64,000 bases of DNA from Halorubrum amylolyticum (GTDB taxonomy: Archaea > Halobacteriota > Halobacteria > Halobacteriales > Haloferacaceae): positions 248,001-312,000 of the forward strand of contig NZ_SDJP01000001.1 in the NCBI RefSeq assembly GCF_004114995.1. The letters run 5' to 3'. How positions within the stretch are numbered: the stretch's first letter is position 1; every line of letters starts with the position of its first letter. Shown one piece after another: positions 25,614-34,192 of the stretch. The notes under the pieces were generated by a model, which was given only the letters and a program-made list of their open reading frames with translations, was not told the origin of the DNA and did not search any database. A program made the translations under genes and the position numbers.

Positions 25614-26009
25614 GATAGCGGGAGTACGTGAATCACTGTGGCGGGTCGGTTATTTATAAGTGATCGAGCAGTGTCGCTGTCGGCTGTTTATCGGTTATCG
25701 ACGGCTCTGCGGTGAAGGTCTCCAAAGCCCCAGCCGCGAGGCGCTTCGCGCCTCTGGCAGCCGGCGGCTCCGCCGCCGGCGACTACCCCTTTGAGTCCCA
25801 CCCGTACAGCACCGCAACCGCACCTCACACCTCCCCAGCCTCGTCAGTCGCCTATGGCGACTGACTCCCTCGCGCGTGCGACTCGTGCCCTGCGGGCGCT
25901 CGTCGGCACGCGCCACCGCACAGCCGTTTATAAGCGACCATCGCCCTCGCTCAAACGCGTTTAAATATCTCATCGTCGCCGACGAACTGCAACACTCACT
26001 CCCGCCACC
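25614..26009 (+). repeat. Structured non-coding repeat element, copy 2 (396 bp)
   Basis: Ends GATAGCGGGAGT (25614-25625) and ACTCCCGCCACC (25998-26009), a 12-bp inverted repeat with two mismatches. It is the reverse-oriented homologue of copy 1. On this strand, in order: TTTATAAGTGATCGAG, GTGTCGCTGTCGGC, CTCCAAAGCCCCAGCC, hairpins 25738-25744/25748-25754 and 25760-25768/25772-25780, CCCCTTTGAGTCCCACCC, CCTCACACCTCCCCAGCCTCG, hairpin 25844-25852/25856-25864, GTTTATAAGCGA and GTTTAAATATC. No coding frame is shared with copy 1. It separates convergent glnA and the PAP2 gene, ending 29 bp past the PAP2 stop. Confidence 0.8.
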
Positions 26010-26037
26010 GATCGCGATGACCGTTCGTCGCCCCGCT

Positions 26038-27024
26038 TCAGTCCCGGGCCGCCGACAGCGCCTCGACCCGTTCGGGCAGCGCCGGCAGCGCGACGACCGC
26101 GACCACGGCGGCGGTCGTCGCGGCCAGCGTGACCGCGAACGCCCCCGAGAGCGCGTACGCGCTCACCCAGAGCCCCCCGGTGACGGCGAGCGCGGGGACC
26201 GCGATCCGGACCGGGATCGCGGGCTCGTCGCCGTCGACGAGCCGCCAGCCGATCGCGCCGCCGGCGCCGGTGGCGATCCCGATCCCCGCCTCGACCACCT
26301 CGCCGGTGTGCCCGTTCGCGACGGCGACGGTCAGCGCGCCGAGCGAGACGACCGTCGCCAACAGGAAGGGCAGCGTGGGATCGAGCGCGGCGGTGGCGCC
26401 GCGGGAGTGAGACCCACTCCCGCCCCGCCAGACCCGCGGGTCGCCCGCGAGCCACAGCGCGCCGAGGACGACACCGCCCCCGACGACCAGTCCCGCGAGC
26501 ACGTCGACGAGGTAGTGGACCTCGATGACGATCCGCGAGGCCGCGACCGCGAGGGCGACCGCGACCCCCCCGAGGAGCCGCTTCCGCGCGGTCCACGCCC
26601 GGTCGTACACGAGCGCTAACGCGAGGTACGCCGCCGCGCCGCCGGTGGCGTGGCCGCTCGGGAAGCCGAAGCCGTCCGAGAGCACCTGCGCCTCGTACCA
26701 CGCCGACAGCAGGCCGGGGAGCCACGTCGGCACGTCCGCGGGACCGGCCGCGCCGGGCGGGCGGGGAACCGCGAACCACGCCTTCCCGAGCGCCGTGGCG
26801 GCGTACGCGCAGGTGACGGCCGCGATCGCGGTCGCGCCGGCGCGGCGCGGCGCGGCCGCGAGCCGGTCGCTCGCGAACCAGTAGCCGACCGCCAGCAGCC
26901 CGAACAAAAACCACGGGTCCGCGAGGTGGGTGACGGCGGCGAACGCGACGACGACGACTTCCGGGAGCGCGTCGACGAGGACGATCTCGCCGATCCCGCG
27001 TTCGGCGGTGACGAATCCTGTCAC
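26038..27024 (-). CDS. PAP2-superfamily membrane phosphatase
   Basis: 328 aa. All three phosphatase motifs are intact: KAWFAVPRP (Lys81, Arg88), PSGH (122-125) and SRIVIEVHYLVD (Arg164, His170, Asp174). Around these are about eight transmembrane segments; the last ~130 residues form an extra hydrophobic domain with no known name. Members remove phosphate from lipid phosphates such as phosphatidate or polyprenyl pyrophosphate at the membrane face. Follows the BrkB gene on the same strand with a 16-bp gap, so probably co-transcribed. Confidence 0.92.
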   Translation of the reverse strand: MTGFVTAERGIGEIVLVDALPEVVVVAFAAVTHLADPWFLFGLLAVGYWFASDRLAAAPRRAGATAIAAVTCAYAATALGKAWFAVPRPPGAAGPADVPTWLPGLLSAWYEAQVLSDGFGFPSGHATGGAAAYLALALVYDRAWTARKRLLGGVAVALAVAASRIVIEVHYLVDVLAGLVVGGGVVLGALWLAGDPRVWRGGSGSHSRGATAALDPTLPFLLATVVSLGALTVAVANGHTGEVVEAGIGIATGAGGAIGWRLVDGDEPAIPVRIAVPALAVTGGLWVSAYALSGAFAVTLAATTAAVVAVVALPALPERVEALSAARD

Positions 27025-27040
27025 GAGTCGATCAGTCGGA

Positions 27041-28384
27041 TTAGTCGTCGCCCCGATCGCGGGCGTAATCGAGCGCTTTGCCGGGCGTTTCGAGCAGGTT
27101 GAGGCCGATGCCGACGATGATAAAGAGAGTGTACAGCCCGAGCGTCGACAGCCCGAGGATGAGCATCGCGGCGATGGCGTAACCTTCGTTGAGGAACGAG
27201 AACGCGCCGAGTGTCAGCACCGTGCCGTACAGAAGCACGAGGTACGGTCCCCAGCCGCGGGCGTGGCCGCGCCGCATCCGTGACCGGACGTACCGCTTCA
27301 GCTCCGACTCGACGGCCGGCTTGTCGACGGTGCGCCGCTCGACGTCGTCCTCGAACGCGTCGAACTCCGCCCGCAGCCGGCTCACCTCCTCCTGGAGCGC
27401 CGCCACGTCCGGCGCGCCCGCCGGGCGTTCCTCGTCGCCGGCGTCGCCCGCGCCGTCCGACTCACCGTTCATACCCGTGGGTCGGTCGCGGTCGTGTTGT
27501 AACTGCCGGTCCGCGCCGTCGTCGGGGACGGCGATCCCGCCCGCGAGGCCGACGCCGCTCGCGGGGGACGCTCTTCCCCGCCCCGCGAGGACGACGTTGA
27601 CGACGCCGCCGACCACGACGACGACGGCGGCGAGGTACAGCCACGTGACGAGCAGCAAGATCCCGCCGATCACGCCGTACACCTGGTACTGCCCGGCGCT
27701 CGCGGCGTACACCTGGAAGCCGGCCTGCAGCAGCGTCCAGCCGACGGCGGCGAAAACGGCCCCCGGAAGCGCCTCGCTGACCCCGATCGCGGGCTGGGGT
27801 AGGAGGTAGTACATCGGGAGGAAGACGACGGCGAGGAAGGCGGGGAGCGCGAGGACGCTCGCGGCCTCCACGAGGGGAACCGCGTCCGCGGCCGCGACGA
27901 ACGCGCCGACGGCGGCCATCACCGCGATCCCGACCCCCACGCCGAGCACGACCGAGGCGGCGTCGGTGACCTGCTTGAGGAAGTCCGGCGACCCCTCGAC
28001 ACCGTACAGCTCGACGAAGGCCGTGTCGAGCCCGCGGAACACCTTCAGCGTCGACCAGAGCAACACCGCCACCCCGAGCACGCTCGCCCCCGTCCGCCCG
28101 CCGGCGGAGGAGACTGCGGCGACGACGGCCTCCTCGCCGGCGGGCGTGAGAAAGTTACCGGTGGCGGCGACCAGCTCGGCGGCGATCGTCTCGCCGAAGA
28201 CCGCGCTGGCGACGACGACGAGCAGGAGCAGCGCGGGGATCAGCGAGACGAACGCGTAGTAGGCGATGGCGGCGGCGAGAAACGTCACCTGCCGGTCGAG
28301 CGCGGTGTCGACGACGTGACGGGCGGTTCCGAGCGCGGTGGTCGAGTGACGGGACACGCCCGCGGGTTCGGACGACGGCGACAA
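27041..28384 (-). CDS. YihY/BrkB family membrane protein fused to a coiled-coil/three-helix domain
   Basis: 447 aa. Residues 1-285 are a YihY/BrkB (formerly RNase BN) domain: VTFLAAAIAYYAFVSLIPALLLL, LWSTLKVFRGLDTAF, PMYYLLP and the Gly-rich last helix. Residues about 305-447 (from MNGESDGAGD) form a second unit: a coiled coil (VAALQEEVSRLRAEFDAFEDDVERR) and three transmembrane helices. The 15-residue junction (RQLQHDRDRPTG) is unlike either domain and uses a TTA codon at 27500-27502, very rare in such genomes. It may be a former intergenic region, so this could be two genes joined by a lost stop. Function unknown for both parts. Confidence 0.8.
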   Translation of the reverse strand: MSPSSEPAGVSRHSTTALGTARHVVDTALDRQVTFLAAAIAYYAFVSLIPALLLLVVVASAVFGETIAAELVAATGNFLTPAGEEAVVAAVSSAGGRTGASVLGVAVLLWSTLKVFRGLDTAFVELYGVEGSPDFLKQVTDAASVVLGVGVGIAVMAAVGAFVAAADAVPLVEAASVLALPAFLAVVFLPMYYLLPQPAIGVSEALPGAVFAAVGWTLLQAGFQVYAASAGQYQVYGVIGGILLLVTWLYLAAVVVVVGGVVNVVLAGRGRASPASGVGLAGGIAVPDDGADRQLQHDRDRPTGMNGESDGAGDAGDEERPAGAPDVAALQEEVSRLRAEFDAFEDDVERRTVDKPAVESELKRYVRSRMRRGHARGWGPYLVLLYGTVLTLGAFSFLNEGYAIAAMLILGLSTLGLYTLFIIVGIGLNLLETPGKALDYARDRGDD

Positions 28385-28435
28385 AAACGGGACGGGTGCG
28401 GGTGGAAGCGGTCGGGGGAGGAGAGCGCCGAGCCG

Positions 28436-29563
28436 TCAGGCCGCGTCGTCGCCGAGGACCGCCTCGCGCATTGCGGGGATCGACGCCGTGCTCTTGACCG
28501 CCGTGCCGCGGTAGTGCGCGCGGCTCGCCTCGTGGCCGGCCCCTCGCAGGCGCTCGACGAACTCGTCCATCCCGATCGCGGCCTCTCCCCACTCCTTGTA
28601 CAGGCGGTGCTGATCGTAGTGCGTGGGCGTGTCGAGCTCGCGAGCGACGGTTCCGAGCAGCTTCCGGGCGCGCTTCGCCTCCCCCATGTCGTCGGTGACG
28701 CGCTCGCGGACCGCCCGCGTGAACTCCGCGTCCGCGACGGGACCGAGCCAGAGCGGGCCGGCGGTGAGCACGCGGTCGCTCCCGCAGACGGGGCAGTCGT
28801 CGACGGGGTCCGCGATCAGCCTCTGGGTCGGCTCGCGCCAGAGGCAGTCCTCGCAGCCGTCGACGTATCCGAGTTCGCCGATACAGTCGTCGGCCGCCTG
28901 CGCGCCCGACTCCAGTTCGAGGTAGGTCCGCGCGTAGTGGCGCGAGACGTGCGAGACGATCGGGCGGGCCGCCTTGTCGTAGCGCGCGGCGGTCCGGACC
29001 AGCGCGGAGATCAGCGTCCGGAGCCCCATCTCGGGGTGGTAGTCGGTGTTGCGCGGGACCGCGCCGTACTTGCGGATCCCGCTGTTCAGGTGGGCGCCAC
29101 AGAGGGGCGCGGTGTCGGTCGCGGTGACGCAGACGAGATTGCGCGCGTTCGCCAGCGCGGCGTCCGCAAAGGGGATCGGCGTCCCGTAGGGGTCTAGGTC
29201 CACCACGTCGAAGACGTTCTCGTACAGCAGGGCGTTGACGTCGCGGTGAGCGGTCTCGCCGTCCAGACCGTTCGCGGCGAGGTTCTCGGCGGCCAGCTCG
29301 ACCGCATCGGGGTCCACGTCGGCGCAGGTGACGTCGTACCCCTCGGCGGCGGCGCGGACGCCCCGGACCCCGGAGGCCGCCATCGCGTCGAGGTACGACG
29401 CCGCGCGCGGCTCGCGGTCGCGGTACGCGCGCAGCACCGCGACGGTCACGTCGCGGTTCAGCTCCTGCGTGGGGTTGAAGAAGACCCCGCCGCCGGTGCC
29501 TTCGCTGGCCCCGTCGCGGGCCTCCGGAACGGAGACGGTGAGACCGCCCTCCTCGATGTCCAT
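28436..29563 (-). CDS. trm1: tRNA (guanine-26 N2)-dimethyltransferase
   Basis: 375 aa from [15 protein letters not shown]; 20 upstream codons are open but not family-like. SAM-binding Rossmann motifs: [49 protein letters not shown], and the DPYG catalytic segment. A CPVCG...CEDC zinc-type cluster ([23 protein letters not shown]) lies at about 245-275. Dimethylates G26 of tRNAs. Start is preceded by GC-rich sequence without an obvious TATA box. Divergent from the tetrad-repeat protein. Confidence 0.95.
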   Translation of the reverse strand: MDIEEGGLTVSVPEARDGASEGTGGGVFFNPTQELNRDVTVAVLRAYRDREPRAASYLDAMAASGVRGVRAAAEGYDVTCADVDPDAVELAAENLAANGLDGETAHRDVNALLYENVFDVVDLDPYGTPIPFADAALANARNLVCVTATDTAPLCGAHLNSGIRKYGAVPRNTDYHPEMGLRTLISALVRTAARYDKAARPIVSHVSRHYARTYLELESGAQAADDCIGELGYVDGCEDCLWREPTQRLIADPVDDCPVCGSDRVLTAGPLWLGPVADAEFTRAVRERVTDDMGEAKRARKLLGTVARELDTPTHYDQHRLYKEWGEAAIGMDEFVERLRGAGHEASRAHYRGTAVKSTASIPAMREAVLGDDAA

Positions 29564-29685
29564 ACCCCGCGTTCGGCCATCCGCCACAAAAGGACCCCGC
29601 TCCGCGCCGCGCGACGCGGTCACGCGACCGGTGCCGCCGCGAAGCGGGAGTTTTAGCCCGTCAGCGCGGAAATGGGAGTATACGA

Positions 29686-29775
29686 ATGATTACCACGCGG
29701 AGCCGGCGAACGGACATCGGCGACGGAGCGACCCGCGGACGCGTCACGGTCTCGGAGGCGGATGAGACATGGTGA
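29686..29775 (+). CDS. Possible 29-aa leader peptide upstream of the tetrad-repeat gene
   Basis: ATG at 29686, TGA at 29773-29775. The stop overlaps the ATG of the next gene (29769-29771) in ATGGTGA, an arrangement seen in translational coupling. The peptide is [14 protein letters not shown]..., Arg/Asp/Thr-rich, no family. Supported only by the overlap and the position; could be chance. Confidence 0.3.
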   Translation: MITTRSRRTDIGDGATRGRVTVSEADETW

Positions 29776-30479
29776 GTCCCGCCCGCGTCGACGCGATCAC
29801 CGACATCGCCTACGGCGCGCTGATCGCCTTATCGATCGTCCTCATCGCGACGCTCGAAGTGAACGACATCGGGGTGGCGTTCGGGATCGGGGTGTTCGCC
29901 TCCTACGTCGTCCACGTCGTCTGGAAGATGGCCCGGTTCGACCCGGACTGGATGACCCGCGAGGTCGCCGATCAGGTCGGCAAAGAGGTCGAGAAGAGCG
30001 TGGGCGAGACCGTCAACAAGGAGGTCGAGAAGAGCGTCGGCGACACCGTCAGCAAGGAGGTGGAAAAGACCGTGGGCGAGACGGTCAGCAAGGAAGTCGA
30101 GAAGACGGTCGGCGACACGGTCAACAAGGAGGTCAGCGAGGTCGCAGACGAGGTCACCGACACCGTCAGCGAGGAGGTCACCGGAACGGTCGAAGAGACG
30201 GTCGGTGCGAAGGTCGAAGAGACGGTCGGTGAGAAAGTCGAAGAGACTGTGGAGAAGACCGTCGAAGAGACCGTCGGCGAGAAAGTCGAAGAGACCGTCG
30301 AGGAGACGGTCGGTGCGAAGGTCGAAGAGACGGTGGAGGAGACCGTCGGCGAGAAGGTCGAAGAGACGGTGGAGAAGACCGTCGAAGAGACCGTCGGCGA
30401 GAAAGTCGAAGAGACGGTGGAGAAGACCGTCGAAGAGACCGTCGGCGAGAAGGCGTCCGGCGGCAGCGAGGACGCGTGA
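29769..30479 (+). CDS. Membrane-anchored protein with a long strict four-residue repeat domain
   Basis: 236 aa. Residues 1-52 hold two hydrophobic segments (AYGALIALSIVLIATLEV, IGVAFGIGVFASYVVHVV). From about 64 on, the chain is repetitive: first 12-residue units such as KEVEKSVGETVN (five times), then from about 140 to 225 pure tetrads V-E-x-T or V-G-x-K (VEETVGEKVEETVEKT). Valine every fourth residue and acidic/basic residues elsewhere imply a very long helix with a single hydrophobic stripe, likely a right-handed coiled coil or membrane-lying helix. No family name known to me; LEA-like or apolipoprotein-like in pattern. Acidic tail GSEDA. Function unknown. Confidence 0.85.
   Translation: MVSPARVDAITDIAYGALIALSIVLIATLEVNDIGVAFGIGVFASYVVHVVWKMARFDPDWMTREVADQVGKEVEKSVGETVNKEVEKSVGDTVSKEVEKTVGETVSKEVEKTVGDTVNKEVSEVADEVTDTVSEEVTGTVEETVGAKVEETVGEKVEETVEKTVEETVGEKVEETVEETVGAKVEETVEETVGEKVEETVEKTVEETVGEKVEETVEKTVEETVGEKASGGSEDA
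30190..30460. repeat. Degenerate in-gene tandem repeats encoding the Val tetrads
   Basis: Blocks built from GTCGAAGAGACGGTSG-like 12-bp units recur with 36- and 48-bp higher-order periods; the unit GAGAAGACCGTCGAAGAGAC occurs repeatedly (for example near 30252, 30372 and 30420). Such DNA is prone to in-frame copy-number change. Confidence 0.75.
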
Positions 30480-31104
30480 CCGAACCGCTTCACGCATCCT
30501 GTCGCTCGGCGTGTCGTCGCGCCCCGGTCCCGCCGCGGCTCTCCCTTCGGTCTCGCACGGCACGCAGTCACAACACTTAGTACGGACCGACGCCGAGGAT
30601 CGAGTGAGCCCGCAGCGGGGCGTCGCACCTGTTCTCTTGGATAGGGGGACGCTCGCGGCGCCCCGCTGGTTTCACGCACGCGACCCGCGGGCCGCTGCGC
30701 CCGACGCGGGCTCGCCCGGACCCCCGGTCCCCGCTTCTCGAGGTCCGCCCGTCCGCCCTCGGAGCGCTCCGCTTCGCCTCCGCGATCCCGCGATCCAGCT
30801 TCGGCTGTGCGACGCCCCCTCGTCGTGCGTGCGCGACAGGAAACGCGCATCCGCCGCGACCGACGCTGTTTCCGCGGTGAGATCAGCGCGGAAGGCGCTC
30901 GCGACGCGGCGCTCGCGAGTGGATTTCGAAGGCTCCCCGTTCAGCCGAGCCGAGCGGGGCGATCCGGACGCGAGTGGTATCCGCTCGTCACCCCGGATTG
31001 CGCCCTTTGGTTGGCGCTACCGCTGAGAGATAGTCAACTACTGGAGCGGTGAATCGGCCCGAAAGGGCCGTGGGAGGGAACGAACGCCGTTCTACAAATG
31101 TTCG
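30480..31104. ncRNA. 625-bp gap between convergent genes; candidate structured RNA
   Basis: Both flanking genes end here, so the gap is not a promoter region for either. Plus-strand features: a TTAGTACGG promoter-like element near 30577, then CAGCGGGGCG (about 30612-30621) pairing with CGCCCCGCTG (about 30658-30667) over a 36-nt loop, and a TTCCGCG/CGCGGAA stem near 30869-30892. Short ORFs here are Arg/Pro-rich and unconvincing. I tried to read it as SRP RNA or RNase P RNA and could not match the conserved cores. It is not a copy of the 15848/25614 element. Strand unknown. Confidence 0.35.
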
Positions 31105-32583
31105 TTACTCGTTCCCGAACATCTGGCGCATCATCGGGTGCATCTCCATCAGCTGCTCTTCCGCGATCTCCTCGTACAGCTTGTACGTGATGGAGACCGC
31201 CAGCAGCAGTCCGGTTCCGGAGACCTGACCGATGGTGCCGAGCAGGTTCGCCATCACGGCGAGCAGCCCGACGAGGGCGCCGCCGATGACGGTCACCTGC
31301 GGGATGTACCGTTCCATCACCTTCTCGACGACCTGCGGGTTCCGGCGGAAGCCGGGGATCTGCATCCCGGAGCTCTGGATCTGCTCCGCGGTCGACTCCG
31401 GCCCCATCCCCGTCGTTTCCACCCAGAAGACGGCGAAGACGGCGCCGCCGACGATCATGAACGCGAGGTCGATCGCCAGCCGGACCGCGATCATCCACGG
31501 CTCGACCGACGCCGGGATCTCGCCGAGGAACCACATCCACTCCGTCCGGGCCTGAATCGGGTTCAGGTAGTAGAACAGCCCGGATATGGGCTGTCCCTGG
31601 TTGCTGTAGACGCCGAGCCACCCGGGCATCCCCGCCCACTGCGAGGAGAGGAGCTGCCCGAGGAACTGGATGTTCGCCTGCAGCGCGCGAACGAGGATCA
31701 TCGGCAGGACGGACGCGTAGACGAGCTTCACCGGGAAGCGTCCGCGAGCGCCCTTCACCCGCGCGTGCGACAGCGGGATCTCGACGCGGACCGACTCCGC
31801 GTACACGACGATCCCGAAGATGAACAGCGTGGTGAAAAGCGCCAAGATGTTTCCGGGATCGAACAGCAGATTCTGGAGTCCCTCGGCCGTGAACGGCGAC
31901 AGCGACACCGGCACGTCGCCGACGATGATGCCGTACCAGCTCGCGAAGAAGCCGGACGTGCCGAGCGCCGAGAAGCTGAAGAACCCGCCGACGATCTGCT
32001 GGCTCACCGCCGCGATGATGAACAGCCCGACGCCGGAGCCGACCCCCCACTTGCTCACGATCTCGTCCATGAACAGGATGAGGATGCCGCCGACGAATAT
32101 CTGCGCGAATATCAGCAGCTCGACGCCGAACGTGCTGATACCGAGCGCTCCCGCGACCGCCTCGTCCGCTGGAAGGAACTCGCCGGTGAACACCATCGGC
32201 GCCGCCGTCACGGCGGTGACGATGAACACCAACAGCTTCTGGAGGCCCTGGTACAGGACCTGGTCACGCGGGTCGTCGGTGTCGAGGCCGAGCAGGTTCG
32301 CCCCGCCCAGCAGTTGCAGCACGATGGACGCCGTGACGATCGGTCCGATACCGACCTGCAGCAGCGATCCGGACTCCCCGGCGAGCACCGAACGGAACTG
32401 CCCGAAGAAGTCCGTCCCCTGACCCGCGGCCAACCCAAACGGGTTGATGTTGGTCAGGAAGAAGTAGACGATCAGGATGCCGGCCGTCCACATAAGCTTC
32501 CGCTTAAACGGAACGTGACCCGCGGGTCGCTCCACGACGGGCATCCGCGTGAGCACCGGTTCGGCGACCTCCTTCCAACTCAT
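31105..32583 (-). CDS. secY: Protein translocase subunit SecY
   Basis: 492 aa, ten transmembrane segments. Family features: N-terminal VPFKRKLMWTAGILIVYFFL, plug region NPFG, the cytoplasmic loop YAESVRVEIPLSHARVKGARGRFPVKLVYASVLPMI and C-terminal QIPGFRRNPQVVEKVMERYIP. Forms the Sec channel with SecE and SecG/Sec61beta. Last gene of the ribosomal operon, starting 3 bp after the L15 stop; this spc-operon position is ancient. The insert FFASWYGIIVGDVPVSLSPFTAEG between helices is longer than in many archaea. Confidence 0.97.
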   Translation of the reverse strand: MSWKEVAEPVLTRMPVVERPAGHVPFKRKLMWTAGILIVYFFLTNINPFGLAAGQGTDFFGQFRSVLAGESGSLLQVGIGPIVTASIVLQLLGGANLLGLDTDDPRDQVLYQGLQKLLVFIVTAVTAAPMVFTGEFLPADEAVAGALGISTFGVELLIFAQIFVGGILILFMDEIVSKWGVGSGVGLFIIAAVSQQIVGGFFSFSALGTSGFFASWYGIIVGDVPVSLSPFTAEGLQNLLFDPGNILALFTTLFIFGIVVYAESVRVEIPLSHARVKGARGRFPVKLVYASVLPMILVRALQANIQFLGQLLSSQWAGMPGWLGVYSNQGQPISGLFYYLNPIQARTEWMWFLGEIPASVEPWMIAVRLAIDLAFMIVGGAVFAVFWVETTGMGPESTAEQIQSSGMQIPGFRRNPQVVEKVMERYIPQVTVIGGALVGLLAVMANLLGTIGQVSGTGLLLAVSITYKLYEEIAEEQLMEMHPMMRQMFGNE

Positions 32584-32586
32584 TGG

Positions 32587-33084
32587 TTACGCCTCGTCGC
32601 CCTCGTCGTCGGAAGTGCTTTCCGGTTCGTCGGCCGCCTCCTCGGCGCGCTCGGAGAGCGCCGCCTCGCCGCCGGCGTCCTCGATGCGTTCGACCGCGCC
32701 CGCCGTGAACGCGTCGGCGGTGACGCGGAGCTCGCGACGGACCTGTCCGCCGCCGAGCACCTTCACGACGTCGGCCTCGTGGCCGTCCTCGACGACGTCG
32801 CGCGCGTCGATGACGTACGCGTCGCCGTCCTCCTCGGCGAGACCCTCCGCGGCGTACAGCGCCGCGTCCTCGTCGAGCTTCTGGACCGTCACTTCAAGGA
32901 CCTCGGTCTGCGTCCCCTCGGGCCGCTTGAAGCCGTACTTCCCGAGCGGGCCATAGTTGTGGAATTCGTGTTTCGCGCGGCCGGCCGCGCCGCGACCGCC
33001 GCGGTGACCGGCGCCGCGCCGGTTCTTGTGCGTTCCGCCGCCGTGGGTTCGGGAGCCGCGCTGTCGACGTTTCTTGCTCGTCAT
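32587..33084 (-). CDS. rpl15p: Ribosomal protein uL15
   Basis: 165 aa. MTSKKRRQRGSRTHGGGTHKNRRGAGHRGGRG is the Gly/Arg/Lys-rich N-terminus of L15 that threads into 23S rRNA; the globular part ends in an acidic tail (EEAADEPESTSDDEGDEA) typical of halophiles. Its ATG overlaps the L30 stop (TCAT on the plus strand). The frame is open upstream, but only this start makes an L15 protein. Confidence 0.97.
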   Translation of the reverse strand: MTSKKRRQRGSRTHGGGTHKNRRGAGHRGGRGAAGRAKHEFHNYGPLGKYGFKRPEGTQTEVLEVTVQKLDEDAALYAAEGLAEEDGDAYVIDARDVVEDGHEADVVKVLGGGQVRRELRVTADAFTAGAVERIEDAGGEAALSERAEEAADEPESTSDDEGDEA

Positions 33085-33545
33085 CGCATCGCCTCCAGGA
33101 GACCGTCGATCTCCTCGGTGCTGTGTTTTCCGAGTTCGCCGCCCTCGATCACGGGGTGCTTGATGCCCTCGTGGCCGCCGCGGGGGGCGTGGAGCCGGAG
33201 CGTCGGCGAGAGGCCCTGCTCGCGCAGGGTCGTCTCCTCGTCGACGAGCGCCTCGGCCAGCGCCTCCAGATCGGCGTAGTCGGTGTTGTCGTCGATCCAC
33301 TCGTCGTCGACGTCGGCCGAGCCCTCCAAGGGCTCGCCGCGCCGCGCGACGGTGGTCGCGACCGCGTCGACGCTCGGTTCCCCGAACGCGACGACGTCGT
33401 TCACCTTGGTGACCATGCCGCGGTACGAGTCCGTCTCGGGGACGAACGTCGCGTGGTTGACGCGCCCGATGTTCAGCATGTCGAGGGTGTCCTCGACGCC
33501 GTGTTCGAGGTTCACGTCACCGCGGAGCTGCACGATCGCTTGCAT
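33081..33545 (-). CDS. rpl30p: Ribosomal protein uL30
   Basis: 154 aa, the long archaeal/eukaryotic form. Starts [31 protein letters not shown], the ferredoxin-like core, then an archaeal C-terminal extension with LSPTLRLHAPRGGHEGIKHP. Overlaps L15 by 4 bp and abuts S5 by 1 bp, so translation is coupled. Confidence 0.96.
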   Translation of the reverse strand: MQAIVQLRGDVNLEHGVEDTLDMLNIGRVNHATFVPETDSYRGMVTKVNDVVAFGEPSVDAVATTVARRGEPLEGSADVDDEWIDDNTDYADLEALAEALVDEETTLREQGLSPTLRLHAPRGGHEGIKHPVIEGGELGKHSTEEIDGLLEAMR

Positions 33546-34192
33546 CACTCGCTCACCTCGTCGTAGTGGACCTCGCGCGCGTGCTGCGGAGTGCGGGACT
33601 GCGCCGCGTTCTCTAAGGCGTTGAACGTCGCCTTCGCGAGGTTCACGGTCGTACGGGTGTTGCCGTCGGAGTTCGTCCAGGCGTCCTCGACGCCGGCGAG
33701 CTCCAAGATGTTCCGGACCGTCTCCGCCGCGGCCAGTCCGAGCCCCTGCGGGGCGGGCTGGATCTCGACGGTGACGGAGCCGGCCTTCCCCTCGGCCGTG
33801 CGGGTGAGGGAGTTCGTGCCGCCGGGCTGGTCCTCCCAAGACCCGGAGCCGCGGTCGACCTCGATGATGTTCAGCTTCGCGACGTCGATCGCCTTCTGGA
33901 TGGCGCCGCCGACCTGATCGTCCCGGGCCTGCGCGTAGCCGAGGTAGCCGTCGCGGTTGCCCACGGCGACCACGCAGCGGAACTTCACGCGGCGGCCGGA
34001 GTCGGTCATGCGCTGGACCATGTTGATGTCCAGCACCTCGTCTTCCAGCCCCGGGAGGAGCTGGTCGACGATCTCGGCCTCCTTCATCGGGAGGCCGGAG
34101 TCGAGCGCCTGTTCCATCGACGAGATGTCGCCGTTCTGTACCTTGCGGCCGAGTCGCGTCCGCGGTTCCCAGCCGTCGTTGTGTCTACTCAT
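33545..34192 (-). CDS. rps5p: Ribosomal protein uS5
   Basis: 215 aa. dsRNA-binding-like N-domain ([33 protein letters not shown]) and C-domain [23 protein letters not shown]. Located near the mRNA entry and decoding site; needed for accuracy. Start [18 protein letters not shown] overlaps the L18 stop by 8 bp. Confidence 0.97.
   Translation of the reverse strand: MSRHNDGWEPRTRLGRKVQNGDISSMEQALDSGLPMKEAEIVDQLLPGLEDEVLDINMVQRMTDSGRRVKFRCVVAVGNRDGYLGYAQARDDQVGGAIQKAIDVAKLNIIEVDRGSGSWEDQPGGTNSLTRTAEGKAGSVTVEIQPAPQGLGLAAAETVRNILELAGVEDAWTNSDGNTRTTVNLAKATFNALENAAQSRTPQHAREVHYDEVSE

Noticed and set aside
30807-31052. 81-codon ORF in the convergent gap
   Set aside because: Arg-rich, no structure or family; overlaps candidate RNA stems.
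30480-31104. SRP RNA or RNase P RNA
   Set aside because: I could not find the SRP helix-8 core or the RNase P CR-I/CR-V sequences on either strand, so only a generic RNA candidate is reported.
31138-33279. 713-codon plus-strand ORF opposite secY and L15
   Set aside because: Antisense to well-identified genes; no family features.
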